From assembly GCA_903895005.1 (NCBI GenBank), contig CAITSH010000275.1, forward strand, positions 1 to 39,169: a DNA stretch of 39,169 nt, given 5' to 3'. Both the position numbers and the translations under genes were made by a program. Origin of the DNA: an uncultured Pseudomonadota bacterium. Lineage in GTDB: Bacteria; Pseudomonadota; Gammaproteobacteria; Burkholderiales; SG8-39. Below are positions 26,402 to 37,952 of the stretch, piece by piece (the stretch's first letter is position 1; the number at the start of each line of letters is the position of its first letter). Below the pieces are notes generated by a model, which saw nothing but the letters and a program-made list of their open reading frames with translations, was not told the origin of the DNA and made no database searches.

Positions 26402-26997
26402 TTCGCGCCGCCCTCTTGCCCGGTGGGCCTGCCAACCGCATCCTGAACTGGCGCCGACAGCGTGAACGACCAGCGCTTCCAATCCGACGAGAGATTCCAG
26501 TCCCTGCTTGTAAGCGCGTCAACCTGAAATGGTTTTGGAAGCTGACTCAAGTCCAGCCGCATGCGCAGGGCGCCCGAATAGGTCTCCCCGGTTTTGAAGT
26601 TTGATACGGGGGGAATGAGCCAGCTCCGTACGCGGGCCAAAGTCCTGAGCGCTTCGTCGAGGCTGGTGAAGTTCTGGTGCAAAGCCCCGCTCGACAAACG
26701 ATATTGCCGCGTCAGCGGCTGATACGTCAGTCGTAGGCGCAATTGTTGGGCGATAACTTTTTCATCCAACCAATACCAGCGTGAGCGCGTCGCTTCAAAC
26801 TCGACCAAAAAATACAAGGACAGCCCGTTGTTAATGGCCTCTTCCTGGCGCGAGCGAAGCTCGACGCTGAAATCAGCGTTAACTACATAACCTTCATCAC
26901 CAACATCGATGCTGGCGCGGCGAAGCTCAATACCTTCAGCGGTCGCGACCGCGGCATATGCGAAAAATGTCAGCAGCAAGAGCGCGCGCTTGATCAT
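26398..26997 (-). CDS. DUF4390 domain-containing exported protein
   Basis: A 199-residue protein with a signal peptide (MIKRALLLLTFFAYAAVATA) and one domain rich in beta strands, including the LYFLVEFEATRSRWYWLDEKV segment and RLRLTYQPLTRQYRLSSG, which I recognise as DUF4390. It is probably periplasmic; the function is unknown. It is coupled on both sides: its ATG overlaps the rsmB stop by one base (TGATG), and its stop overlaps the ntrY GTG. This placement suggests a link to signal input for NtrY, which is inference. Confidence 0.82.
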   Translation of the reverse strand: MIKRALLLLTFFAYAAVATAEGIELRRASIDVGDEGYVVNADFSVELRSRQEEAINNGLSLYFLVEFEATRSRWYWLDEKVIAQQLRLRLTYQPLTRQYRLSSGALHQNFTSLDEALRTLARVRSWLIPPVSNFKTGETYSGALRMRLDLSQLPKPFQVDALTSRDWNLSSDWKRWSFTLSAPVQDAVGRPTGQEGGAK

Positions 26998-28304
26998 CAA
27001 TCCACTTTTCGTAACAGCGCGTAATAAAAGCCGTCGTGCCAGGCGTTTGGCAATAACCGCCCGTCGGCAGGCACCTCCTGATGTTTGGCAAACAGCTCTT
27101 GTTTTGCATCCGGATGCTTTCCAAAGAAGACCTCTATCTGCTTTTCGTTTTCCTCCGGAAACACGGAACAGGTGACGTAAAGCAGTTTGCCCCCCGGCGA
27201 GAGCAGGGGCCACATCACGTCGAGCATGCGCGCCTGCGTTGCGGCAAACCCTTTTAAGTCCTTTGGCCGGCGCAGCCATTTAATATCAGGATGCCGGCGA
27301 ACCACCCCTGAAGCGGAGCATGGCGCATCGAGCAGGATGCGATCAAAGGGCAGACCATCCCACCACATCTGCGGAATAAGACAGTCTGCGGTCTGGATAT
27401 TGGCACGCAACCCCAAACGGGTGAGATTCTCGCTGATTCGAATAGCGCGCACCGCGTCGTTTTCCACAGCCACCAGTTCACAGTCGACATGTTCGAGTAT
27501 ATGACCCGTCTTTCCACCGGGCGCCGCACAGGCATCCAGAACCCGCATCCCGGGGCTTACATCCAGCAATGTCGCGGCGAATTGCGCGCCGGCGTCTTGC
27601 ACAGACGCCTCGCCCAAGGCAAACCCGGGGATCTGCGACACCGCGACGGGTTTGTCTAATATCACCGCCGATGCGGATACCGCCTTCCCACCAATCCCGG
27701 CCGCATCCAAGCGCAACAGAAAGTCGTCGCACGATGTTCTGCGCAGATTGACGCGCAAAGTCATGGGCGGATGATGGTTGGATTGCCGCATCACCTCCTG
27801 CCATCGGTCGGGATAGGCTTTCCGAAGTTTGTCCACCCACCACTGGGGGTGTCTCCAGCGTACCGCCTCGTTTTCTTGTGCGTTCCGTTCCAATACATCG
27901 CTATTGCGCAAAAAATTCCGCAGCACGGCATTGGTCAATCCCGCGGCAGCATCCATGCGACCCAGCCGGGCTGCAGCAACAGCCTGATCGACAGTCGTGT
28001 GGGCGTATTCAGGCGCAGAGCGAAGCTCATTCAACGCAACCAAAAGCAAAGCCCGCAATTCAGGATTGGCCAAGGGCTTATGCAACAATAAACCCAAGAG
28101 TGCATCGTTGATACCGTGTTCGCGCAATGTCCGGTATGAAAGGTCGCGTGTCGCAGCCCGCAGTCCCTCCCCATGCGAAGGACGACCTGATATTCGGGTA
28201 AGGGCGTTCCCAAGGCTTTCGCCTGCAACTACGGCAGCAACCACACCGGCTGACAGCCCGATGGACTGGGCTAAGGAATGGGTGTAGGTGGGCGTGGCTG
28301 ACAT
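26997..28304 (-). CDS. rsmB: 16S rRNA (cytosine(967)-C(5))-methyltransferase
   Basis: A 435-residue protein with an N-terminal NusB-like RNA-binding domain (about 1-150) and a C-terminal class I methyltransferase. Motif I is VLDACAAPGGKTGHI, motif IV LLDAPCSASGVVRRHPDIKWLR (with a catalytic Cys), and motif VI YVTCSVFPEEN (the second Cys). It makes m5C967 in 16S rRNA. It lies 111 bp downstream of fmt and is coupled to the DUF4390 gene. The family length is about 430. Confidence 0.95.
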   Translation of the reverse strand: MSATPTYTHSLAQSIGLSAGVVAAVVAGESLGNALTRISGRPSHGEGLRAATRDLSYRTLREHGINDALLGLLLHKPLANPELRALLLVALNELRSAPEYAHTTVDQAVAAARLGRMDAAAGLTNAVLRNFLRNSDVLERNAQENEAVRWRHPQWWVDKLRKAYPDRWQEVMRQSNHHPPMTLRVNLRRTSCDDFLLRLDAAGIGGKAVSASAVILDKPVAVSQIPGFALGEASVQDAGAQFAATLLDVSPGMRVLDACAAPGGKTGHILEHVDCELVAVENDAVRAIRISENLTRLGLRANIQTADCLIPQMWWDGLPFDRILLDAPCSASGVVRRHPDIKWLRRPKDLKGFAATQARMLDVMWPLLSPGGKLLYVTCSVFPEENEKQIEVFFGKHPDAKQELFAKHQEVPADGRLLPNAWHDGFYYALLRKVD

Positions 28305-28338
28305 GGCGCGTCCATTCTATCTGCTTGGCTGTGTTCGT

Positions 28339-28356
28339 TGAGCGGCTTGCCGCTCA
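28339..28356. repeat. Perfect hairpin in the fmt-rsmB gap
   Basis: TGAGCGGC-TT-GCCGCTCA is an 8-bp perfect palindrome inside the 111-bp space between fmt and rsmB. No T-run follows, so a processing or attenuating hairpin is more likely than a terminator. Confidence 0.5.
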
Positions 28357-28415
28357 CATGAACGAGGGCGAAGAAAGCGCCAAAATAGCGGTTGTTCTCG
28401 GGGTCCGACACGCTC

Positions 28416-29360
28416 TCAGGAGGCCTCTGTATCGGAAATCTGCATTTCACAGCGGTCGCCGACTCGCACGGGCACACCCAGATTAAATTCGACAGCCGGA
28501 AGTCTTCTCCCCCCCGCCCGTTGAAGTTCAATCAACCGCAACGCGCCGTCACCGCAAGCAACACGGACATCGCCAGGCTCAAATCTGACAACTTCTCCCG
28601 GCCGTCCAACGCCATCGCATGCGGCGGCACGCCATATCTTGAAATCCACGCCGTTCAGGGTCGTCGCGGCACCGGGAAAGGGATTAAACGCGCGCACTTT
28701 GCGGGAAAGAGTGCATGACGTTTCACTCCAATCGATACGCGCCTCGCGTTTTTCAATTTTGGCAGCATAGGTGACGCCGTCTGCCGGTTGATCCGCAGGC
28801 CGAAGGTCGTCAAGCATTCGAAGCGTCTCAACGATAAGTTGTGCGCCTAACGTCGTTAGCGTTTCCAGCAGAGACCCCGCCGTATCTTCAGCGAGGATAG
28901 GAACACTTTGACGCCTGAGTACGGGTCCGGTATCCAAACCGGCGTTCATTTGCATGATGCACACCCCGGTTTCTTCATCCCCAGCAAGAATGGCGCGCTG
29001 GACCGGGGCGGCTCCTCGCCAGCGCGGCAACAACGAGGCATGGATATTCAGCGCGCCCTGCGGTGCAATATCGAGCACCAATTGGGGCAGGATCAGGCCG
29101 TAGGCCGCCACAATAATGACCTCAGGGGCTGCTGCTGCAATTCGTGCGCAGACCTCCGGATCCTTCAGGGTATATGGCTGGAAAACGTTAATACCTTGAC
29201 TTAAAGCAAGCGCCTTTACCGCGCTTGGCTTCTCTTTCAACCCCCTACCGCTGGGTCGATCAGGCTGAGTGAGCACTAACGTTACATTATGTCCGGCAGT
29301 CAGGATCGCTTCGAGCGAAGAGGCCGCGAACTGCGGCGTGCCGGCAAAAACCAGTTTCAT
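28416..29360 (-). CDS. fmt: Methionyl-tRNA formyltransferase
   Basis: A 314-residue protein (E. coli 315). The N-terminal formyl-transferase domain begins MKLVFAGTPQFAASSLEAIL and contains the catalytic segment NIHASLLPRWRGAAPVQRAI and the later GLDTGPVL; a C-terminal OB-like domain (KVRAFNPFPGAATT) binds tRNA. It formylates Met-tRNA for initiation. The ATG was chosen at the family N-terminus; a TTG nine codons upstream is in frame but overlaps def. The gap to def is 19 bp, the usual def-fmt pair. Confidence 0.96.
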   Translation of the reverse strand: MKLVFAGTPQFAASSLEAILTAGHNVTLVLTQPDRPSGRGLKEKPSAVKALALSQGINVFQPYTLKDPEVCARIAAAAPEVIIVAAYGLILPQLVLDIAPQGALNIHASLLPRWRGAAPVQRAILAGDEETGVCIMQMNAGLDTGPVLRRQSVPILAEDTAGSLLETLTTLGAQLIVETLRMLDDLRPADQPADGVTYAAKIEKREARIDWSETSCTLSRKVRAFNPFPGAATTLNGVDFKIWRAAACDGVGRPGEVVRFEPGDVRVACGDGALRLIELQRAGGRRLPAVEFNLGVPVRVGDRCEMQISDTEAS

Positions 29361-29379
29361 GGAGGCGCGCCGAACCGGA

Positions 29380-29886
29380 TCACGCAACGGATTTACGCAA
29401 TTGTTGTTTTTCCAGTTTGGCGCGAATGCGCGATTGCTTCAGGCGGGACAAGTATTCGACAAACACTTTGCCTTTCAAATGATCCATCTCATGTTGAACA
29501 CATACCGCAAGAAAGCCACTCGCCTCAAAAGAAATTCGTTTGCCATTTCGATCTAAAGCGCGAACTGTGATCATCTCCGCGCGTTCAACGACATCGAAAA
29601 CACCTGGGACCGAAAGACACCCCTCTTCATAGCTCTGCGATCCGGAACACGCTGCGATCTCCGGGTTGATTAGAACAAGCAATTCGTCGCGCGATTCGGA
29701 AATATCGATGACGATAACTTGCTTATGAACATTAACCTGGGTCGCCGCAAGCCCCACCCCAGGCGCGTCATACATGGTTTGCGCCATATCATCGACCAAA
29801 CGACGTATGGACTCATCCACCTGGCCTACCGGCTTGGCAACCGTACTCAGGCGGGGATCGGGAAAGCGCAAAATTTCTAGCAGCAT
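29380..29886 (-). CDS. def: Peptide deformylase
   Basis: A 168-residue protein with all three deformylase motifs: GVGLAATQV (motif 1), EGCLSVPG (motif 2, Cys metal ligand) and QHEMDHLKG (motif 3, HExxH). It removes the N-formyl group from new polypeptides. It is the first gene of the leftward cluster def-fmt-rsmB-DUF4390-ntrYX-trkAH and is divergent from the LysM gene. Confidence 0.97.
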   Translation of the reverse strand: MLLEILRFPDPRLSTVAKPVGQVDESIRRLVDDMAQTMYDAPGVGLAATQVNVHKQVIVIDISESRDELLVLINPEIAACSGSQSYEEGCLSVPGVFDVVERAEMITVRALDRNGKRISFEASGFLAVCVQHEMDHLKGKVFVEYLSRLKQSRIRAKLEKQQLRKSVA

Positions 29887-30056
29887 AAAAACTTGCTAAT
29901 TGAATACATTAGATGATAAATTTAACTTAGACTGTAAGATCTTGCCAGTCATCCTTCGGGCTCGTTGCAACCTCGCCGTCCGTCTTTGTTTGTCCGATGT
30001 GCGCGAATTCAAGCGGATTGAGCCCCGCGGATGCGAAAATGGGGGCCGAGATTCCT
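29887..30056. other. Divergent intergenic region between def and the LysM gene
   Basis: This 170-bp stretch must hold the promoters for the leftward def cluster and the rightward LysM-dprA set. The part next to def (29887-29935) is unusually AT-rich, with TTGAAT-like and GATAAA-like elements, but I see no hexamer pair with good spacing and do not assign promoters. Confidence 0.4.
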
Positions 30057-31112
30057 ATGCACATGCCAATTATGCCGCGTTCGACCATAGCCGCGCTCTT
30101 ATTCGCGCTGAGCCTGCCCACCTTAGCCCAACCTACCGCATCGACGGTTCAGGTAAAAGAGGCCGCTCCCGAGCGGTATATCGTTGAAAAAGGCGACACG
30201 CTCTGGGGTATTGCCGGGAAATTTCTCAAAGAACCATGGCGTTGGTCGGAAATCTGGAAATTAAACCAAGACGAAATCAAAAATCCAAACCTTATTTATC
30301 CGGGTAACGTCATCGTCCTGGATCGGTCAGGAGGGGAAGCTCGTCTCCGATTATTGGCAGACACCGTAAAGCTATCGCCGCGAATCCGAAGCGAAGCCAC
30401 CAGCGCAGCAATACCGTCCATCCCCTCGGCGATCATCGAGCCTTTTCTGGCCCAGCCGCTTGTCATCGAACAAGATGGGCTGGAGCGCGCACCACGGGTT
30501 GTCGCAACAGAAGAGGGTCGCGTCAATATCGGTGCGGGCAATCTGGCTTACGTCAGTGGTTTCGGGGATAGCAAAGCCACCGCATGGCAATTCTATCGCC
30601 CAGGCAAGGCTCTGGTTGACCCTGAAACCAAAAAGACACTCGGATTCGAGGCTATTTTCCTCGGTACCGGCACCGTGGAAAAGGCCGGCGATCCAACATC
30701 AATCCGAATAACCTCGGCACGTCAGGAAATCAGTCGCGGCGACAGGTTGGTCGCGATCGGTGCGCCACAAGCAAACAATTACCTTCCACATGCCCCCAAA
30801 AATGAACTTAGCGGGCGCATCCTGGCCATCTACGGCGGCCTGCGCGAAGCAGGACGAAATTCCATCGTAACGATAAACCGCGGGGCCCGCGACGGCATCG
30901 AAAACGGGCATGTACTAGCCCTGTACCGGCTCGGGAACACCGTCACCGACACCGCCAACGTTAGGGGCGATCGTGTATCCACAAGCGTCAAGCTTCCTGA
31001 TGAACGATATGGACTTGTTTTCGTATTCCGTACATTCGACCAGGTTTCATATGCATTGGTAATGGAAAGCTCGCGATCCGTTACTACCAACGACGTGGTG
31101 CAAAAGCCCTGA
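30057..31112 (+). CDS. LysM peptidoglycan-binding domain protein
   Basis: A 351-residue exported protein. After a signal peptide (MPRSTIAALLFALSLPTLAQ), a LysM domain lies around residues 38-90: RYIVEKGDTLWGIAGKFL...NPNLIYPGNVIVL. The remaining 260 residues form a beta-rich domain without a motif I can name. It is probably periplasmic and bound to peptidoglycan. The position just upstream of dprA is common in betaproteobacteria. The ATG at 30057 has a GGGGGCCGAG site; other in-frame starts at 29997, 30039 and 30072 are possible. dprA starts 10 bp after its stop. Confidence 0.85.
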   Translation: MHMPIMPRSTIAALLFALSLPTLAQPTASTVQVKEAAPERYIVEKGDTLWGIAGKFLKEPWRWSEIWKLNQDEIKNPNLIYPGNVIVLDRSGGEARLRLLADTVKLSPRIRSEATSAAIPSIPSAIIEPFLAQPLVIEQDGLERAPRVVATEEGRVNIGAGNLAYVSGFGDSKATAWQFYRPGKALVDPETKKTLGFEAIFLGTGTVEKAGDPTSIRITSARQEISRGDRLVAIGAPQANNYLPHAPKNELSGRILAIYGGLREAGRNSIVTINRGARDGIENGHVLALYRLGNTVTDTANVRGDRVSTSVKLPDERYGLVFVFRTFDQVSYALVMESSRSVTTNDVVQKP

Positions 31113-31122
31113 CACCACGATC

Positions 31123-32202
31123 ATGATGCCCGAATCAGGATTGGCCGCATGGATCCGGCTCAGTCTGGTTGACGGGCTCGGGCCGGCAACTTTCCGCAAA
31201 CTGCTGTCTGCATTTGGATTGCCCGAGAAAATCCTAGCCTCAAGGCAGGCCGAGCTCTGTCGCGTCGTTCCCGCTGCTTTGGCGCTAAAGATTCTCGCCG
31301 AACCCAGCGAATCTCTAATTACGGCGACACTCGAATGGTCGGCGCAACAAAACAATACCATTGTGACCCTCGCAGACGTTGCGTATCCGCAATTGCTGCT
31401 GGAAATCTCGGATCCTCCCCCGCTACTGTATTTACGCGGACGAATCGATCTTCTCCAATCCCGCGGCTTGGCGATCGTTGGCAGCCGCAATGCGACGCCG
31501 CAGGGATTGGCCAACGCCGAAAGCTTCGCGCGCGCATTTAGCGATGCGGGTCTAGCGATCATCAGCGGCCTGGCGCTAGGCGTCGATGCCGCCGCACACC
31601 GGGGTGGCTTGTCGGGAAAGGGCTCGACGATAGCTGTGCTCGGAACGGGTGCAGACGCGCTTTATCCGATTTCAAACCGCGCACTAGGCGAGGCAATTGC
31701 CGAAAATGGCCTTCTTGTTTCCGAGTTTCCGATCGGAACGCCGCCAGTTGCGGCGAACTTTCCACGGAGAAACCGCCTCATTTCCGGACTTTCACGCGGT
31801 TGTCTCGTGGTCGAGGCGGCCGTTTCAAGTGGTTCACTCATAACGGCGCGCCAAGCGGCTGAACAAGGTAGAGAGGTGTTTGCCATCCCGGGCTCCATTC
31901 ATTCGCCACTGGCGCGTGGATGTCATCTTTTGATAAAACAAGGCGCGAAACTGGTCGAAAGCGCGGCCGATGTCCTGGAGGAGTTAGGCTCTGAAGTTCC
32001 ACCGAAGGAAAAATTAGACCCCAAAGAATCGGGGGTAACTGACAGCCTGCTACTACATATGGGGTACGATGCATGCAGCATCGATACTCTGGTTTCCCGC
32101 TCGCGCTTGACGGCGGACGCGGTATCGGCGATGCTTCTGAAACTGGAACTCGAAGGAAAAATAGCCAGCCTCCCTGGAGGCCGTTATCAACGACTATCCT
32201 GA
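31123..32202 (+). CDS. dprA: DNA-processing protein DprA
   Basis: A 359-residue protein. It has an N-terminal helical SAM-like domain (LSLVDGLGPATFRKLLSAFG), a central Rossmann domain with IVGSRNATPQG, SGLALGVDAAAHRG and FPRRNRLISGLSRGCLVVEA, and a C-terminal winged helix (DACSIDTLVSRSRLTADAVSAMLLKLELEGKI). DprA loads RecA on incoming single-stranded DNA during transformation. With comM elsewhere in the window, it implies at least part of the competence machinery. It is followed by smg after 22 bp. Confidence 0.96.
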   Translation: MMPESGLAAWIRLSLVDGLGPATFRKLLSAFGLPEKILASRQAELCRVVPAALALKILAEPSESLITATLEWSAQQNNTIVTLADVAYPQLLLEISDPPPLLYLRGRIDLLQSRGLAIVGSRNATPQGLANAESFARAFSDAGLAIISGLALGVDAAAHRGGLSGKGSTIAVLGTGADALYPISNRALGEAIAENGLLVSEFPIGTPPVAANFPRRNRLISGLSRGCLVVEAAVSSGSLITARQAAEQGREVFAIPGSIHSPLARGCHLLIKQGAKLVESAADVLEELGSEVPPKEKLDPKESGVTDSLLLHMGYDACSIDTLVSRSRLTADAVSAMLLKLELEGKIASLPGGRYQRLS

Positions 32203-32224
32203 GACCTGAGGTCCAACGCCTAAT

Positions 32225-32683
32225 ATGTACGACGTCCTCGTTTACCTTTTCGAAAACTACTATCAAGCCGACCTTACGCCGGATCAAAGCTCTCTTCAGA
32301 GAAAACTAGCCGCGGCGGGTTTCGAAAACGAAGATGTGCATGACGCCTTGGACTGGCTAAAAAGCCTGACAGACGTTCCGCTGGTGGCGCTCCCCGAAGC
32401 CATCGACCTTTCGGATGCGTTTCGCGGGTACGCACCCAAAGAGTTCGGTAAGCTCTCCGCTGAAAGCCGGGGCTTCATCGCATTTCTTGAAAGCGCAGGG
32501 GTACTCACCCCAATACTTCGCGAGATCATCATCGAGCGAGCCATGGCCGTAGCTGACGACTCAGTCGGACTCGATAAGCTTCGCGTAATCGTCCTGATGG
32601 TCCTGTGGACGCAGCATGGCAACGTTGACACCCTTATACTCGACGAACTTTTACCAGACGGCTCACAACGCCAGGTGCACTGA
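32225..32683 (+). CDS. smg: DUF494 family protein Smg
   Basis: A 152-residue acidic protein beginning MYDVLVYLFENYYQAD, the Smg/DUF494 signature, and ending in the conserved TLILDELLPDG. The dprA-smg-topB order is characteristic of beta- and gammaproteobacteria. The molecular role is not known. It is probably co-transcribed with dprA. Confidence 0.93.
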   Translation: MYDVLVYLFENYYQADLTPDQSSLQRKLAAAGFENEDVHDALDWLKSLTDVPLVALPEAIDLSDAFRGYAPKEFGKLSAESRGFIAFLESAGVLTPILREIIIERAMAVADDSVGLDKLRVIVLMVLWTQHGNVDTLILDELLPDGSQRQVH

Positions 32684-32853
32684 CCCCGCAAGGCGTCTGC
32701 AAGTCAAAATACCTTCCCCGCAAGCATTTTGCTTGCAATTCCGTTGAAAGCGCTCTTATCATTCTGCGCTCTTAACACGCTGCCACGATCAAGGTAAGCG
32801 TATCTTTCCCGCATGACAACCACAGCCCAAACGCATGTCTATGCACACCGTCC
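32684..32853 (+). other. smg-topB intergenic region with a small hairpin
   Basis: This 170-bp gap contains GCAAGC-ATTTT-GCTTGC (32720-32736), a perfect 6-bp stem with no following T-run. It may weakly end the dprA-smg transcript. I see no convincing promoter hexamers for topB. Confidence 0.4.
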
Positions 32854-35406
32854 ATGAGTAAAAAACTCATCATTGCCGAAAAACCCTCGGTTGCCGGCGA
32901 CATTTCGAAGGCGCTGGGCGGGTTCACCCGCCATGGCGACTATTACGAGAGCGACGACTACGTTCTGTCCTCAGCGGTGGGGCACTTGCTTGAGCTTGTT
33001 GCACCGGAAACGCACGAGGTAAAACGCGGTAAGTGGTCGTTTGCAAATCTTCCGGTCATCCCGCCACATTTTGACCTCAGACCCATTGAGCGTTCTGAAG
33101 ACCGCCTCAAGGTCTTGGTGAAACTGCTCAAACGAAAGGACGTGACCGGCATCATCAATGCATGCGACGCGGGACGGGAAGGCGAACTTATTTTTCGCTA
33201 CATCATCCAGCATGCCGCCATAAAAAAGCCGATTGAACGCCTTTGGTTGCAATCAATGACACAGGCATCAATCTGCGATGGTTTTGACGCGCTGCGTAAA
33301 GACAAGGACATGATGCCCCTGGCTGATGCCGCGGTCTGCAGGTCCGAATCTGATTGGCTGATTGGGATCAACGGCACGCGAGCGATGACAGCCTTCAATT
33401 CTAAAGAGGGGGGGTTCTACAAAACAACCGTCGGGCGCGTCCAGACGCCTACCCTGGCGGTTTTGGTCGAGCGCGAGCAGCGGATACGTAGTTTTGTTCC
33501 GCGAGACTACTGGGAGGTTCACGGAACCTTCGTTGGCAAAGGCGGCGAATACAAAGGCCGTTGGTTTGATGAATCCTTTGACCGCGACACAAAAGCAGAC
33601 AACGCAGAATTACGGGCTGAACGCATTTGGGAGGCGAAGAAAGCTGAAGACCTCAGAGCGAAGTGCGAAGGCGAGCCCGGTGTTGTTGAAGAGGACAGCA
33701 AACCTACCACCCAGGCTGCGCCGGCACTTTTTGACCTTACCAGCCTGCAACGCGAAGCCAACGGGCGATTCGGCTTTTCCGCGAAAACAACACTCTCGAT
33801 CGCCCAGGCTTTGTACGAAAAGCATAAAGTTCTCACCTACCCGCGTACCGACTCCAAGGCGCTTCCGGAAGATTACATTCCAACGGTCATGGGAACACTA
33901 AAAATGCTCTCCAGCGGCACCTATGCGCCATTCGCAAAGGAAATCATAAAGAGTAAGTGGGTAAAGCCCAACAAGCGCATCTTCAACAACGCCAAGATAT
34001 CGGATCACCACGCAATCATTCCCACGCTGCAGGCACCAAAATCGTTGTCGGAGATCTAAGCAAAGCTTTACGACCTTGTGGTTAAGCGGTTCCTTGCTGT
34101 GTTTTTTCCATCTGCTGAGTTCCTGGTTACCACGCGGGTCACGCGGGTCAAAGGAGAACCATTTCGCAGCGAAGGTCGCGTGATGGTCGCCGCCGGTTGG
34201 TTGGCGATTTACGGCAAGGAAGCTGAAACCGGAGAGGCCCCGTCCCTAGCCGCAGTGCCAGATGGAAAAGTTGCTACTGAGGCTATTGAGGTTGTGGCAA
34301 CGCAGACAAAACCTCCAGCGCGTTTCAGCGAGGCGACATTGCTCTCCGCCATGGAGGGGGCGGGGAAACTAGTTGAAGACGAGGAGTTGCGAGAAGCCAT
34401 GAGCGAAAAAGGCCTTGGTACACCCGCAACGCGAGCCTCTATTATAGAAGGACTGATTTACGAAGATTATGTGCACCGCAACGGGCGAGAACTGGTGCCG
34501 TCGCCAAAAGCTTTCTCGCTTCTGTTCGCGCTAGGTCACCTTGGGGTGACTGAACTCGCTTCACCAGAACTGACTGGCGACTGGGAATTCAAGCTTCGTC
34601 AAATAGAGCAGGGCAAACTCGATCGCGCCGAGTTCATGGACCACATCGTCGAAACGGCGAGAGACATGGTTGAACGGATCAAGGGTGGGAACATTCCCGA
34701 AGACGCGTTTCTTACTCTTCAGACACCCTGCCCGAAGTGTAGTGGCAAGGTTGTCGAAAATTATCGCAAATTTCAATGCCAGAAATGTGACTTCACCATC
34801 TGGAAGGTCATGTCGAGTCGCGAGTTTGCACCGGAGGAAATCGAAACACTAATCACGTCAAAAGCCGTGGGCCCGTTGCAAGGTTTTCGCAGTCGGCTAG
34901 GCCGTCCGTTTGCGGCAGCGATGAAGCTGTCTGCGGAATTCAAAGCGGAATTCGACTTCGGGTCGGACGGATCAGACGGCAGCGAGGCGATTGATTTTTC
35001 GGGAATGGATTCGTTGGGTGCTTGCCCGAAGTGCAATAACCGCGTTTTTGAGCTTCCGATGGCCTATACATGCGAGAAGAGCGTGGGCCCGGAAAAAAGC
35101 TGCGACTTCCGTTCGGGGAAAATTATTCTGCAACAAACGGTCAGCGCTGAGCAGATGAAGAAACTGCTTACAACGGGCACAACAGATTTACTAACCGATT
35201 TTATTTCCAATAAAAATCGCAGAAAATTTTCAGCATTTCTGGTGCGCGACCCGAGTGGAAAGGTCGTTTTCAAGTTTCAGGAAAAGAAGCCAAAAGCGGA
35301 GAGCACACCAAAAACGGTTATTGCAGAAGCGGCATCACCGCCAGCCAAAAAAGCCGCCTCAAAGAAGAAACCCGCTCGCGCTCCGGCGAAGCGGAAAGCC
35401 GCTTAG
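32854..35406 (+). pseudogene. topB: DNA topoisomerase III, interrupted by an in-frame stop codon
   Basis: The frame spans 851 codons, but codon 402 is TAA (34057-34059). Upstream, the type IA enzyme has the TOPRIM domain (LIIAEKPSVAGDI, then NACDAGREGELIF) and the catalytic Tyr329 in LTYPRTDS. Downstream, the same frame continues with AKLYDLVVKRFLAVFFPSAEF, the rest of the core, a four-Cys zinc finger (CPKCSGK...CQKCDF), a second partial one and a Lys/Ala-rich tail. Both halves look fully conserved. One base change (GAA or CAA to TAA) explains the break, so this is either a very recent nonsense mutation or a sequence error. A GTG restart at 34078 has no ribosome site. Confidence 0.9.
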
Positions 35407-35446
35407 CTCCAGCGTCGCGTTTTTCGTAGAAGATCTCCCGAACGCG

Positions 35447-35476
35447 CACGGTGTCGATGTAGTTTCGGACACCGTG
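35447..35476. other. Inverted repeat between convergent topB and gyrB
   Basis: CACGGTGTC and GACACCGTG form a perfect 9-bp stem with a 12-base loop in the 108-bp gap between the convergent genes. No T-run follows in either direction, so a role as a bidirectional transcript end is only possible, not shown. Confidence 0.4.
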
Positions 35477-35514
35477 GGTACCCGAGGAAACAGATCTGGT
35501 TGTTCCTTTGGAAC

Positions 35515-37947
<2,433 letters not shown>

Positions 37948-37952
37948 TTAAT

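Noticed and set aside
26402..26482. Upstream ATG for NtrY inside the DUF4390 gene
   Set aside because: The extra 27 residues are not membrane-like, and the GTG overlapping the DUF4390 stop fits translational coupling.
34078..35406. Second half of topB as an independent 442-residue protein
   Set aside because: It starts mid-domain, has no ribosome site, and continues the same frame after a single stop codon.
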